A stretch of DNA of 64,000 nt from Isoetes taiwanensis (GCA_021234155.1 JAJEKV010000079.1:2383914-2447913); one strand, 5' to 3'; shown: positions 33,780-44,712, counted from the first letter of the stretch. The notes: generated from the letters alone by a model not told the origin. Numbers and translations: made by a program.

Positions 33780-36700
33780 TTGGGTCTTTCAAGAGTGTAT
33801 TCGCAGATCTATTACTGTATCACCGCGATTCTCGCAGATCCCCTTTCCATGGCGCCAGCAGTTGTAGAGTTCCGTGACCGGCAGCTCCTCTCCGCTTCCT
33901 ACCTTAGCTCTGCTCATCGATCAATTCAACTGCTTGCAATAGGACGCTACGGTCAGAAAAAACACACATATGCAAGGCGCCATAGCAGCCTTTACCGCGT
34001 CAGCGGGCGCCATTCCGAAGTCGCCATCAAGCCGATGATCCCTCCGACCTCGAAGTTCCCCAATGCCGCAGCAGGGAAGATAAACTACGCCCACTCACTT
34101 AGTCCCTTGATGTGATTCAATTTCGAATAGTGTTTGGGCGGCTAAAGCCGACCGTGGCCGCACCCTTAGCCCGCTTTTTTTCATAAATGATTGCATGTCC
34201 TTAACTTCAAATTAAAGAACACGCCCGATCTTTTTACATGCAGTCCTAAAACTCACAACGCTACGGAGGAAACTTAATTTACGTAGTCGTCCAAGCGGAT
34301 GAGAGGGCATATAGAAATGACTCCGGCCCAAGAAGCTTAGGCCGGAGGGGATGCTTCGCCACCGGGCAAAGAAGAAGAAGAAGACAAACACCCCGTGTGA
34401 GCTCGAGGTTTTTCTTTTGTCGGAATACCTTAACCGATCCATCCGCTTTCTTGCAAAGATTCACCTCTGACTCACCGGTGATCACCGGGTCAACTCCATT
34501 CTTTGTCATCGAGGGACCGGAGACAGAGCTTCTTGAAACAAATGCGCATTCTGGTGGTATGTCGAGGTATCGACAAGTGGGAAGGAGAAAGATCTGCTTC
34601 TACACCAAAGGGACAAGAAGAGCTCCCGAGACAAGTACAAGAAAATCGGTGTTGTGCTCTCCGCCTCTCGCGCCGCATTCAAGCATTTAACACTACATGT
34701 CGAGGACCGCCGTAAGAGTAAGTTCTATCGCACCAAAAATTGGCGCTTCAAATTATTCTCACTCTTCCATGAGCAAGGCTAAGGGCACCAAAAAAGGCCG
34801 GGCGCTTTTAAATTGTCGTAACCTTGGGTGGAAGGATCCGAAGGGATGAAGGAGGCCGGAACCCTAACATCCGTGGAGCTTGGTATGGAGATTTCCGCAG
34901 TCGTGAAAAACTGCTCAATACGGGAGCTTCACATCTACCGTGGGTCAAGACTCTACAACACTCAAGCAGTTGGGGAATGTTGTGGTTCATACACAAAAAG
35001 TCCACCAAAAACAAAGATGGGGATGATGACACCACACGGAGGAGTCGATGACGAAGGAGACGAAGATATGGTCGACTTCCCAAACCTCGATCCGTGATGA
35101 TCGATCAGGATTTCTCGAGAGGGGGCACGTAAAATGGAGCCGCCTAGCTCAAGATATCCGCTGGGAATATCACACAAGCCGCCGCCGACATTAGACTACT
35201 GAAGGTTTGCACGGGAGATGCCGCCTTGTTCAACCATTGAATTTAATCCAAAGACACATGCCGGAGATTCTCAACCTCGATGGTGCGACATCCCGCTGCG
35301 CATCCAATGCCCGCGATGTCATACCTTTTAGCGCATCGACAGTGAGTTGTTCACCGGAAGTCCGAGGAAGATCCGGGAAAAGACGCCCGGTTCGGGTTGT
35401 AGACGGGCCAAGATTCGCTTAGGGCGCTCAAGTATTGCGTGACGGAGAAGGAGGTGCCGCAGCGATCAAGGATAGATATGCCAAGCGAGAGTGCAGAGTT
35501 CTTTTCTACGGAGACGCCAAAGAACCGAACTGCCCAAAGATTAGCCACCGCCGTAACACAATAGCAGCGAAAGTGCCGCCTACGAAGGTAAATAACTCTC
35601 TCGGTTTTTCCATTTCGACCGCGAAGTCGAAAGCCCCGCCATCCTAACATTTGCCGATATCATCGGGTTTCGACCGCGAAGTCGAAAGCCCTGAGAAACA
35701 CGTAAAATCAAAGGATGTGGAGCTTTCGACTCGCGAAGTCGAAAACCCCTAGCCAAGAAAAGAAAAATAGACATTTGAATGGGTCTTTTTCGACTTGCGA
35801 AGTCGAAAAGCCCCGCCATCCTAACATTTGCCGATTATCATCGGGTTTCGACCGCGAGTCGAAAGGCGTGGTAATGCGTAAAAAATCAAAGGATGCAGAG
35901 CTTTCTCGACTCATGAAGTCGAAAACCCCGAGAAGTAAAAAGAAAATTAGACATTCAGGACTTTCTCGACTCATGAAGTCGAAAAACCCGGGCTACATTT
36001 TACCGCTTATTCCCGGGTGTTTGTAGATACTTTCATGCTCGACATTGGTACATTGTCCGAATGCAGCCCTTATCCCCGACCAGATCATCATACACGCCAG
36101 GCAACAAGGGAAAGCATTGGGTTGTCCTCGGCCCTAAAGGAAAACAGGCTCCCCTGGATAAGTGGAAGACCTTTGAGAAACTATGCGATATGTTCTCACT
36201 GAGGGACAGAAGATGACGAGGGAGAGGAAGAAGAGGAGAAGAAGAAGAGAACACCAAGGAAAGGCAGGAGTTCTCTCTCGCACCAATACGACCTCATTCT
36301 TAGCACCGAGGCGGTCCGGGAGAAATGGACTGAAATATGGGCTCAATGGACAAGAGGCAAGTCAAGGACAAGAATGGAGAATTTCCAAGCAGCCCGACCC
36401 CAAGTTGTTTGACAAGCAGCTCATGAAGAGGATACAGTGGCCTCACCTGACAAAGAAACGCTTGACCTACAAGGCAAAATCTTGAGGGAACAATCCTCGG
36501 GCCGAGGAAGACCAGAGTTCTAAATTGCGTGACGCAAAGGATTATGCCACGCCCTAAAGCGACGCCAAAGTATAGAAGAAGGCATCACGGAGTTCTCGCA
36601 ACGCTGCATCTAATGAATACCATGAATTTGATTATTACAAGGAAAAGGCTGCCCTTGATGAGGAAGACATGAAGGAATTGAACCGCCTATGTCAACCCTA

Positions 36701-37640
36701 CATCAACACCAAGCTGAAGCTGCACGTTAAAACCCTTCCTTTCCCCGAACGCATATGGCAATTCTCAAAAAGGAAGCTTGGATTCGGGTGGTCCCATTTA
36801 AGGCGCACGATAGCTCCCCCCCATTCGGGTTACTTTGGGACACAAGGGATTTGGTGGTCCGAACCGCACTGACCCGCGGGCACTATTTGCCATCAATATG
36901 ATCAAGACCCCACCCTTTTTATGACAAAGCCGACATAGAGCAAGCTGGTACAAGACGGTTCCGACATGACCGACCTGGATACTTTCGCCTTTTTGTCTTT
37001 TGCATGCCGGGCAATCAAACAACCGCCGCTCCCAATGGGCAAATGATATTAACTTCACCAACAAGATCATGCACTCCATATACCTAACTTGATCATGAGT
37101 GCGACTTGGCTTGCCGAAGGCACCAAGCTTTGCCAACATAGTTTTGGTTTTGATTTCAAGATCGGCGGGGTCGACCTGATAAGTGGTGGTCTAGCGAGCA
37201 TCATTATCTCGACAAGTTCATGATCTCTCAAGAGCGTATGGAACCCCGAAAGGGGGGGGGTTTATGGAGGATGTTCCATCGATGGACAAGGTCGCTAGCA
37301 AGATGGTGCGACCGGGTCCTATACATAGAATTCTATCCGCCAAGAGTTATCAAGTACTTCATAACCAAATTGGTCGAGGAAGATCAAATTGTATGCGAAG
37401 TGGTACATGAATGGCCTGTTTCTCTCGTGGGGCTATGTCGCTTTGAATGAAACCTATATCCGTGGTTGGAAATAAGGACATGGTTGAAACCATTCAATCA
37501 TACTTGATCTGCTTCATGAGCATTTCAAGGGGGAAGACAAATGGAAGCAAAAAGACGACGAGGACGAGGGAGACAAACCCGACGAGAGACGAGGATGTCG
37601 GCGATTGGACCGTAATGTCGCCGAAAACATTATTGAAAAC
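33780..37640 (+). pseudogene. Degraded plus-strand coding region of the transposon
   Basis: Patches with coding character in shifting frames: SSRDKYKKIGVVLSASRAAF (34.6 kb), KYCVTEKEVPQRSRIDMPSE (35.45 kb), KHWVVLGPKGKQAPLDKWKT (36.1 kb), YDLILSTEAVREKWTEIWAQ (36.3 kb), KQPDPKLFDKQLMKRIQWPH (36.4 kb), EDMKELNRLCQPYINTKLKL (36.7 kb), SATWLAEGTKLCQHSFGFDF (37.1 kb), EHFKGEDKWKQKDDEDEGDK (37.5 kb), with a good donor site TTGAG|GTGAGT at 37651. No domain recognised. It precedes the phosphatase-like domain on the same strand and may be the rest of that gene. Confidence 0.4.
35634..35990 (+). repeat. 178-bp tandem duplication carrying three hairpins per unit
   Basis: 'ccccgccatcctaacatttg' begins units at 35634 and 35812. 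Each unit contains the three hairpin repeats at equivalent places plus 'aaaatcaaaggatg' and 'aaattagacatt'-like words. Units differ by small indels. Confidence 0.85.
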
Positions 37641-37674
37641 CCGAGATTGAGGTGAGTTTATTTTGTTTCTATCT

Positions 37675-37755
37675 GTTTCTCGACTCATGAAGTCGAAAAA
37701 CTCGCTTCCTTTCAATACCTTTTTTTGTCATTCTCGACTCATGAAGTCGAGAATA
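37675..37755. repeat. Two hairpin repeats 56 bp apart
   Basis: 'tttctcgactcatgaagtcg' and 'attctcgactcatgaagtcg', each followed by 'actcgcttcctttc'. The shared flank shows that the hairpin was copied together with neighbouring sequence here. Confidence 0.8.
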
Positions 37756-37982
37756 CTCGCTTCCTTTCCGACAGCTTGTCATCATTTCGTGGAATTCGAG
37801 CTCAACGAGTCCGGATCATTGTCAATGGATTCCAACGGTTCACGCCGCGAGGAGAATGAGAATGAAAATCCGTAGAGCAAGACACCGCCACACGCCCGAA
37901 AAGAACCCGAAAAGTTAATGATCCCGCATTTGGATCCCGATGAACCGAAATATGGTCGAGCCAAACTCCAACCGGGATCCAA

Positions 37983-38629
37983 ATGGGTCCCACCAAGCTT
38001 GTAATATTTGACGCCAATGGAGTATTAGCTGCAAAGATACCACGACAAAGACGCCCCCCGAGATTAACACCTCGCAGATCCCAAAGAAAACAGAGCATAA
38101 AATAGTGTATCCGAGGCCCGAGCTAAGGAAATTATTGAATGGTGCCCGCACCTGGATTCGGCGGGCATATGGTCTTGTATGGCAAAGAAAAATATTGTCA
38201 ATGTTCTTGGTGTTCTCGCATTTCAGTTTTGAAGTTCAAGTTCGCTTGGGGAAACGAAAGGGTCGAAAGCATGTGAAGGACCTCGATCCAGCCATCACAA
38301 AGGGGAAGCCTATAATGGTGAAAAGGTCGGACAAAGTTTTATGAGCAATTCCGTGACTTTGGCAAACACAACACGCCGATCATAGACGACTCCGCCTACA
38401 AGTGCTATCATAACGCCGCAAAATACAATCATTGCTAAGCCATATCGACCAAGAATATGAGACGATAGGTGGTTGTCCTTCTGACTCGCCCCGCCTTGGC
38501 GAATCCCTTTTGCCATTCTTGTCGCCGATGTGCTTACTTAACTATCCGAGCCTCACCTAACCCGATCCAGAGAGCAAGCCGATCATGAAAGCTATGGACG
38601 ACAAATACTTTGGTGAACAAGAAGAGTGA
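37983..38629 (+). pseudogene. FCP1/NIF-type (HAD) phosphatase domain, frame-broken
   Basis: MGPTKLVIFDANGVLAAKI is motif I of the plant NLI-interacting/CTD-phosphatase-like group (D-x-N-G-x-L replaces D-x-D-x-T). Then VYPRPELRKLL, AGIWSCMAKKNIVNVLGVL (equivalent of the G-x-W-S-S segment), a Phe/Trp segment, KDLDPAITKGKP, and IIDDSAYKCYHNAAKYN (equivalent of L-D-D-S-P-Y-K, motif III). It ends MKAMDDKYFGEQEE-stop. The family dephosphorylates proteins; this copy changes frame at least three times between motifs. Probably host sequence captured by the transposon, because such a domain is not part of transposition machinery. Confidence 0.65.
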
Positions 38630-39876
38630 CCCCTGCTTTCAGATAGTCAAATTGTGTGAATATTGTAATCGAACTTGAACACATGTATTGACCATTTTGT
38701 AATGAATATACTTGTATATTGAGTTTTCGATGCCTTTCTCGACTCACGAGTCGAGAAAGGCATGCTTGTCGTGTTGATGAAATGCTTGTACAATCTATTA
38801 TGATAATGCTTGTACATTGGGTTTCTCGACTTTCTCGACTCATGAAGTCGAGAAAGGCATGCTAGTTGTCTCGCTGACAAAAGCATTTGTATGCTTCGTG
38901 TGTGATTGGATGCAAACCATATTCTAATGAGAATGGTTGTACTTTTGATTTTTATGGGCCTTTCTCGACTCAAGCGAAGTCGAAAAGACACTACTTCCCA
39001 CGCCATTGGATGCGCTTGTATGGAATGAATGTTCTCCGCTGTAATTTGATTTCAACGCTCTTTTGACTAATGACACCGTAATTGTTAATCATACTCTCCT
39101 TGCTCCGTGGTTCGTGCACGATCCGACACCAAAGACGCATCCCGCCAGGCATCACGCAGACCGCCTCCAGGGTAACGGATCCCGCTCCAAGGCGGAAGAA
39201 ATACCGCTTCGCACGCATCCCTGGCCACGCTACACTCTTGCCCGGCCTTTGGGACAAGGTTGCTCGCGAATTCAGAGGTTGCTCGCTACACCCCGGGAAT
39301 AAAGAACAAAGCGAAGAACAAAGAGAAAGTCCAGAAGCTCAAGGCATATTGCAAGCATTGCATAACATCCACGGAGGTTGGGGAAGGAGCATATTCGATG
39401 AAAGGTCATGGGAGGCGAAAGGGAGAAGTCGGGTGGACAGGTCGGCCGGTAGCTCCGTGAGGCACCTCCACGTGAGGCATTCCACACTCTTCAAAGTTGC
39501 CCCCAAGGCTTACAGACGGCATGAAGAAGCCACAAGTTAATCCCCTAAGGTGGACCACCTACCAAGATGATGTGATCAGAGTGACAAAGAAGACCGCCAT
39601 GGTCTCAAGGTCCATGTAAAAATACATTGTATCTGCTTCAATTTATTAATAAAAATTCTTTTTCAACTACATCTTTGGTTTCAAACTTTAATGAATTTCC
39701 TTTGTTTCAGCTTGCATTGTTTTTGTTCTCGACTCATGAACCTGGGAAAACTGCAAAGACAAAGCTTCTGGATTCGTAGTTTTATTCAAAAATTCGAATT
39801 AAGGATAGTTTTCGGGTCGGGGTGCTACTTTTTATGTAAATTAACCGGGTTCCGAAAAAAAATGGGAATGGAATGA
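38630..39876. other. Right end of the transposon, mostly non-coding
   Basis: Contains hairpin repeats (38731, 38822, 38961). A coding-like patch at 39200-39540 (VQKLKAYCKHCITSTEVGEG in one frame) ends before the TIR. No family recognised. Confidence 0.4.
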
Positions 39877-39901
39877 GTCCCACTTTAATTAAATACGACT
39901 T
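39877..39901 (-). repeat. Right terminal inverted repeat (25 bp)
   Basis: Exact inverse of 27754-27778. Confidence 0.92.
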
Positions 39902-39910
39902 TGATGTGAT
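39902..39910. repeat. Target-site duplication, right copy
   Basis: TGATGTGAT, identical to 27745-27753. Confidence 0.9.
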
Positions 39911-41452
39911 GATGGTTGATCATGTTTGCTCCTCTTGTATTGGGAAGGGGAGTAGAGACCTAGTAACCTTACTTAGTAGTATGCTCCTAGTTTAGACCCC
40001 TTAGTTCCTATTATTATGCGGCCTGTGCATAGGAACCCACCGGGCTATGGAGGCTATGACGTGACTCAGCACTACACAACGGGGCTAGAGGCAATATGGA
40101 GGGAGGATCCCTGCCGAGTGGGGGCTATGGGGGATCCCATAGTGGGCTAGGCTTATGGTCGGTCACTTCGTGTGGGCCGGGCATGAGTCCGACACCTCCT
40201 GGGGCAATGGTGTCGCCCTGCCTCTCAAGAGCTGCAAGTGTTGGCTTGGCTTTTGTTTTGGGGGGGTTGAGTCAGGTACGAATTGTGTGTCGCCACGATT
40301 CTCTAGCTGCCCGTGGAACCTTTAGACCCCGGGAAGGGGAGATGCAACCCTTCCTGCCTCGACAGACCAGGGAGATGCAACCTGGAGTAGTCCCGATGGG
40401 TGATGCCATGGGATTGTGTATCCAGAAGGCTAGAGTCATGCCAGAGCTTGATCTAGCCCATCTGCAAAGTATGCACAGGAGGGGCGGATGGAGTGGTCAA
40501 CCTGAGCCATTGTCTATAGCCAGCCCCGCCATTGTTATGACTCGGTCTGCTCTATCTTGAGGCTATCCAGTCAGTCGACCTCCTTATGAGTCGGAGCCAC
40601 GGGTAGGAGCTCTCATGTCATTAGGGTTTTTTTGAGATTAAAAAAGGGCCTTCAAAACATGCCAACTAAGCCAAATGAAGATAAATGAACTACCAATCAG
40701 AAATCAGAGCCTGACGGGTCCAGTCAGCAAAACTGTTATAACTAACTCACTGGATCACATTTTCTAGCATAACTATTGATAGAAAAGTCCAAATGAGCTC
40801 TCGTTTAGTGCAATAGATAGATCTCGTTGAGATCTTTCCAACCTTAGGTGCTTTGCACATATTTTAACCACTTATGATTGTCAAAACTCCAAAAAATATA
40901 GTTTTTACCATTTTTTACTCTCCTACAGGGCTAAAAGATATGCAAACCACCCAAGGTTGGAAAGATCTCAATGAGATCTATCTATTGCACCAGACAAGAG
41001 CTCATTTGGACTTTTCTATCAACACTTATACTAGAAAATGTGATCCAGTGAGTTAGTTATAACTGTTTTGCTGACTGGATTACTAATATTGTTTTCTGAT
41101 TGGTAGTTCATATAGCTTAGTCAGCAGTTCTTAGAAGACCCTTTTATGATCTCAAAAAATCCCTAATGTTTATGGCATATGATTTTGTTCTTTGCAGCTA
41201 TGGATATGTGGATGAGCTACCCTTCGAGGTAGTGTGATGTATTGTTATTGCTAGTTCTGACGATGTTTATGCTTCCGCTGTGATAGGAGCCCATAGGGGA
41301 AGGGCGTGCAAGACACCTTCGTGTCCCCTTCCCGCACTACGGTGATCCCAGAGTGCGGGATAGACGGAGGGCCCGTGCGGTCGGAGGACCGGATGGGGGA
41401 TTTCCTACGGAATATACGGCCGGGAGCCGTATATTTAGTAGGGAGCGTCACA
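39911..41452 (+). repeat. Right piece of the interrupted LTR
   Basis: Shares with the reverse complement of 25873-27457 the words 'cttgtattgggaagggg', 'gtagagacc', 'gcacaggaggggcggatgga', 'acccttcgaggt' and the terminal ACGTCACA/GCGTCACA. It ends at 41452, is not followed by a primer site, and is split by the 12-kb transposon and by foldback element C. It is therefore a solo or 3' LTR older than those insertions. Confidence 0.75.
40619..41168. mobile_element. Foldback element C (550 bp, arms ~240 bp)
   Basis: The left arm 40619-40869 is the reverse complement of the right arm 40928-41168, with scattered mismatches; shared words include 'cattaggg', 'gatcacattttctag' and 'gatctttccaacctt'. The loop is ~58 bp. 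Inserted in the LTR between 'ctcatgt' and 'tttatggc'. Unrelated in sequence to foldbacks A and B. Confidence 0.85.
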
Positions 41453-42074
41453 AATTTCAATATAATCTATGTTCTTCCAGGTGATTTTTGAGGTACTGTC
41501 CTTTGTTTCTTCTTTTGGACACCTTTCCATTTTATCCATACAACATTTTCTACAGGTTCCTCACAAGCACGCTTCTCCACATGTCATTCTTAGACTGCCA
41601 AACATGTCTTGTTGCATTGCACCCTATCTAGCCTGCCTTATGGTCACATATCTTGCACTCACAGGTGCAATCTGCAGCGTGCACCATGGAATTTTTACCC
41701 CTTCCCTCAGCATTGACATCCTCTCATGATAGATGCACAGGTATTGAATTCTGATAACTTTACAACAAAGTAAGGCTTTAATTTCTCAAAGGCTCTCTGC
41801 TTAATTTGAACATCTGGATTGTCTTGCTTGAAACTAGTGAAGAATTTTGTCTGCAAAATAAGAATAGAAAACTACTTAGTAAATGCTAATGCTAATGCTA
41901 ATACCACTAGTGAAACAAATGCTAATAAATAGAAACTTAGAACTAATTGTTGATTCCATTAGCATTGCAGCTTAACCCTTAGCAAACCAAATTACTAACC
42001 AATGCTAAGATATTGGGCTGAAAGCATTGCTAATCTATAGTGGTAGGTTGGCTTTGCTAACTACAGATTTAGTG

Positions 42075-42215
42075 TAGTGCTAACATTGACAAAATTACTA
42101 ACAGTGGCACCAACATTAACGAAATTAGTAACATTAGCACTACCATTAACAAAATCACTAACACTGGCACTAACATCAACACAATTACTAAAAGTGACAC
42201 TAACATTATAAAGTG
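42075..42215. repeat. Degenerate tandem repeat, ~21/42-bp period
   Basis: Repeated 'cactaacattaacaaaatta'-type words (actaacattgacaaaattac, accaacattaacgaaattag, actaccattaacaaaatcac, actaacatcaacacaattac) inside an intron of relic B. Preceded at 41887 by (GCTAAT)n. Confidence 0.75.
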
Positions 42216-42948
42216 AGAAACCTTAGCACTTTCACAAAAAATGCTCAATTATCAACCATCAATAGCACGATAAGAACGTGTAGACTAATTTGATTAGCAG
42301 ACAAAATTCATATTAGTATCAATACTTTAAAACTTATAAAAATACTAGTAATTAGTAAACTTGAAAAATACTTAGTAAAGAACTTTTTCTACAAATAGTA
42401 TACCTGGCTCACATCAAAGTAATGTGTTGGATGCTTGGGATGTTTTCCTCTACCAGATCTGACGTCCTTGAAGTTAGGCAAAACTCTAATCACTTCTTGG
42501 CTCAGGGAATCCTTTCTCTTCTTCCTTCCCCCAAGAGCCCATAATGCATTTTTATTCCTAATTGCAACAGGTGCTTCTTAGCTTTGGAACAATTCCTTGG
42601 ATGAATTTCTAAAGCCTTGGCAGCTAATCTTTTGCTTCCATGCCTGACCTTCCAAGTGCCATGACTAATGCTGCCCTTTTTGCTGCTAATTTGTCATTGG
42701 ACTGCACTCCTTTCACATGTTATATGGTTTCTTGGATGCTACCGACAATTACTGTGAACAATCTTTTCCTTATCAGATACTGCAACCTGCATAACTTTGT
42801 TGTTCTCCACTACATGCCATACTTCTTTCTTCTGGTCTGTAGATATCGAACTAGTCAAATCCAAAAACACTTTTGTGATTATGGGGGCTGCATGTTGCAG
42901 TTGCTTTTTTGAGTGCCCAATACTCCAATCTAAATTTTCATTTGACAA

Positions 42949-43024
42949 TCGTTGCCTCATCTTGCTTGCTCTTTGCCTTTGCTTCTGTAAATGCCATTTC
43001 CGCCTCCTGTCTTCGTCATCAGTC
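42949..43024 (-). repeat. 76-bp flanking duplication, left copy
   Basis: Matches 46737-46812 at 72 of 76 positions. It is exon sequence of relic B (reverse reads DEDRRRKWHLQKQ...), directly abutting the copia element on its left. Confidence 0.9.
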
Positions 43025-43733
43025 TTTAAAACAACAGAGAAATAAGTTATGCAAGTCTAGCAATCTATTCAAAGATAAAATTGAATAGGCTATAGGCAAT
43101 ATTCATATCAATATTCTCCCATTAACCATTACATTCTCAACTTCAATCAATGAATATACTAGATCAATCTTCAAAATGACTTAGGCATTATCAAAGTGTT
43201 TATCACTATCCACTTTAGAACATGGTCTCCATATCTTTAAGATATTATTCCAAACCTTAGAATTTCTACAGTGCTTTTACTGTAGCAAAGGCATTGACCG
43301 AGTTGTAGCTCGGTTGACTCGTCTTCAAATGCTGCTACAGTTGATCGGATCTTCCCCCTTTACACCTGCATATACCAATTATTTACCGATAATCTGCCTA
43401 TCCTTCTTCATTGTTATTATAGCTCCGGATCCGGCCGCTGAGCCGGACCGATCGAGCTTTCTTTTTCAGTTATTCTAATCTGGAACTTCGAACAAGTTTT
43501 CCCCCTCAATTTATATTTTCGTGTCAATATCTGGCACGTTTACTATTAATAAACCTTGTCACCTTTAGACCATGGTTTAGCCTAACCCCTTTGAACTATA
43601 TGGCCTTCAACAATAATATAAGTTAATCAACCCTTAACCACCATGTATCAACCCTTAGCTTTGAGCTATTTTCACACATAGATAATCATCAACTCGAAGT
43701 GCAATATACCATTATAACATGATCTGTTTAACA
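43025..43733 (-). repeat. 3' LTR of the copia element
   Basis: Direct repeat of 46027-46736. It lacks the last ~7 bp of U5 (TGAAGAA on the plus strand), which is replaced by host sequence. A purine-rich GAACGGGGAA lies just inside, before TGTTAAAC. Confidence 0.9.
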
Positions 43734-43854
43734 TTCCCCGTTCATGTTATAATCCAAACACTGTATCAGACATTTTAATTCTGTAAATCTTCTTTCTGGT
43801 AAAGGCTTTGTGAGCAGGTCTGCCAATTGCTTTGCTGTGTTCACATATACCAAT

Positions 43855-44337
43855 TTAACTATATCCTTCCCAACTATTTCTCTGATAAAATGAAGTTCTA
43901 ATTCTATATGCTTTGACCTTGCATGAAATGCTGGATCTTTTCATTGCTATGCAGCTTGTACTATCACAGTATAACTCAGTGGCTTTGTTTTGATTGTAAC
44001 CTAGTTCAATCAATAGTCTTCTTTCCCATATCACTTCTTTTGTAGCTAACACAGCTGATGCATATTCAGCCTTAGCACTTGACATAGCTGTTGCATTCTG
44101 CTTTTTGCATTTCCAACTAATAGGAGCTCCCCCCAAGAAAGTTAGATCACCTGATGTGGATTTCCTTGTGTTAAGATCTCCTCCCCAGTCATCATCACAA
44201 TAAGCTAGTAGTTGCAAATTTTCAGTGCTATAACTAATGCCATGATTCATTGTCCCTTTTAAATATCTCAGAACCCGTTTTGCTGCCATCGAGTGTTCTT
44301 TCCCTGGATCATTATTGTACCTGCTTGACATGTTCAC
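43855..44337 (-). CDS. Copia RNase H domain
   Basis: Contains VLRYLKGTMNHGISY, YCDDDWGGDLNTRKSTSG, FLGGAPISWKCKKQ, SSAKAEYASAVLATKEVIWE and ELYCDSTSCIAM: the standard order of copia RNase H. The usual SSxEAEY reads SSAKAEY. The C terminus is altered near SISCKVKAYRIRTSF by a small deletion. It cleaves RNA in RNA-DNA hybrids during reverse transcription. Confidence 0.9.
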   Translation of the reverse strand: MNMSSRYNNDPGKEHSMAAKRVLRYLKGTMNHGISYSTENLQLLAYCDDDWGGDLNTRKSTSGDLTFLGGAPISWKCKKQNATAMSSAKAEYASAVLATKEVIWERRLLIELGYNQNKATELYCDSTSCIAMKRSSISCKVKAYRIRTSFYQRNSWEGYS

Positions 44338-44345
44338 TACATAGG

Positions 44346-44712
44346 CTATGTCTGGTCTAGTACATAGGATAAACAGCCAATTAATGACATATAAGGCACA
44401 TTGCTCATTTTTTCTCGTTCGCGATCCTGCTTTTTGGACTCATTTTGAACTTGCTGAGAGCATCCTTCAATCTGACTCTTCTGAGTCAAGGTCAGAATTT
44501 TGCTTGATGTATCCCTATGCACTTCTATTCCCAAATTTTTTTTAACTCACCAAGATCTGACATCTTGAATTTGTTTTTCAGAATATTCTTGCATTGCTCT
44601 AAAATATTTATGCCATTTGCCACCATTATATTATCATCTACATAGAGTGCTATTATGCACCATTCAACTCCTTTCTGAAATTTGTAAAGATTACCATCAT
44701 TGACACACTGAA
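44346..44712 (-). pseudogene. Copia reverse transcriptase, C-terminal part
   Basis: Reads NDGNLYKFQKGVEWCIIALY then YVDD (44644-44633), the catalytic motif, then NKFKMSDLGEL, a break, and MGIEVHRDTSSKILTLTQKS and MSNVPYMSLIGCLSYVL. Upstream fingers and palm motifs are deleted. A frameshift lies near 44535. Confidence 0.85.

Larger units (their letters stand above)
32144..39748. repeat. Family of short hairpin repeats (at least 20 copies)
   Basis: Core stem TTCTCGACT / AGTCGAGAA with a variable 4-7-base loop (CATGA, CGCA, CGTG, TGGCGA, CAAGCGA, CGCGA); a TTTCGAC / GTCGAAA subtype also occurs. Copies near 32144, 32168, 32301, 32754, 32953, 33031, 33071, 35611, 35667, 35722, 35789, 35845, 35902, 35962, 37675, 37731, 38731, 38822, 38961, plus half copies at 32229, 32480 and 39727. 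Arms often extend outward (CATTCTCGAC...GTCGAGAATG). I noticed none outside the 12-kb transposon. Confidence 0.88.
27754..39901. mobile_element. 12.1-kb DNA transposon with perfect TIRs and 9-bp TSD
   Basis: The terminal 25 bp (27754-27778, starting AAGTCGTATTTAATTAAAG) and 39877-39901 are exact inverted repeats, flanked by identical 9-bp TGATGTGAT duplications. Sub-terminal 'gggact' words repeat at the left end. Inside: a minus-strand transposase-like gene (27950-30844), a possible divergent promoter near 31.2 kb, four copies of an ~80-bp block (32.4-33.4 kb), a degraded plus-strand coding region (33.8-38.6 kb) ending in a FCP1/NIF-like phosphatase domain, and at least 20 short hairpin repeats (32.1-39.75 kb). 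A 9-bp duplication is typical of Mutator-like elements, but the transposase motifs are not the usual MULE ones, so the superfamily is unsettled. Confidence 0.9.

Noticed and set aside
35351-35974. Minus-strand frames rich in F-x-L-R-G-R-N / D-F-x-S-R-E-S
   Set aside because: These repeats are translations of the hairpin sequence (GTCGAAA/CTCGACT) and not a protein family.
35611-35990. CRISPR-like regular repeats
   Set aside because: Repeats are imperfect hairpins of varying length inside a eukaryotic transposon, the 'spacers' are themselves duplicated, and no cas genes are present.
31143-39540. Endogenous large-DNA-virus segment
   Set aside because: Base composition and many short frames first suggested it, but the perfect TIRs, target duplication and transposase-like gene explain the segment and no viral hallmark gene is seen.
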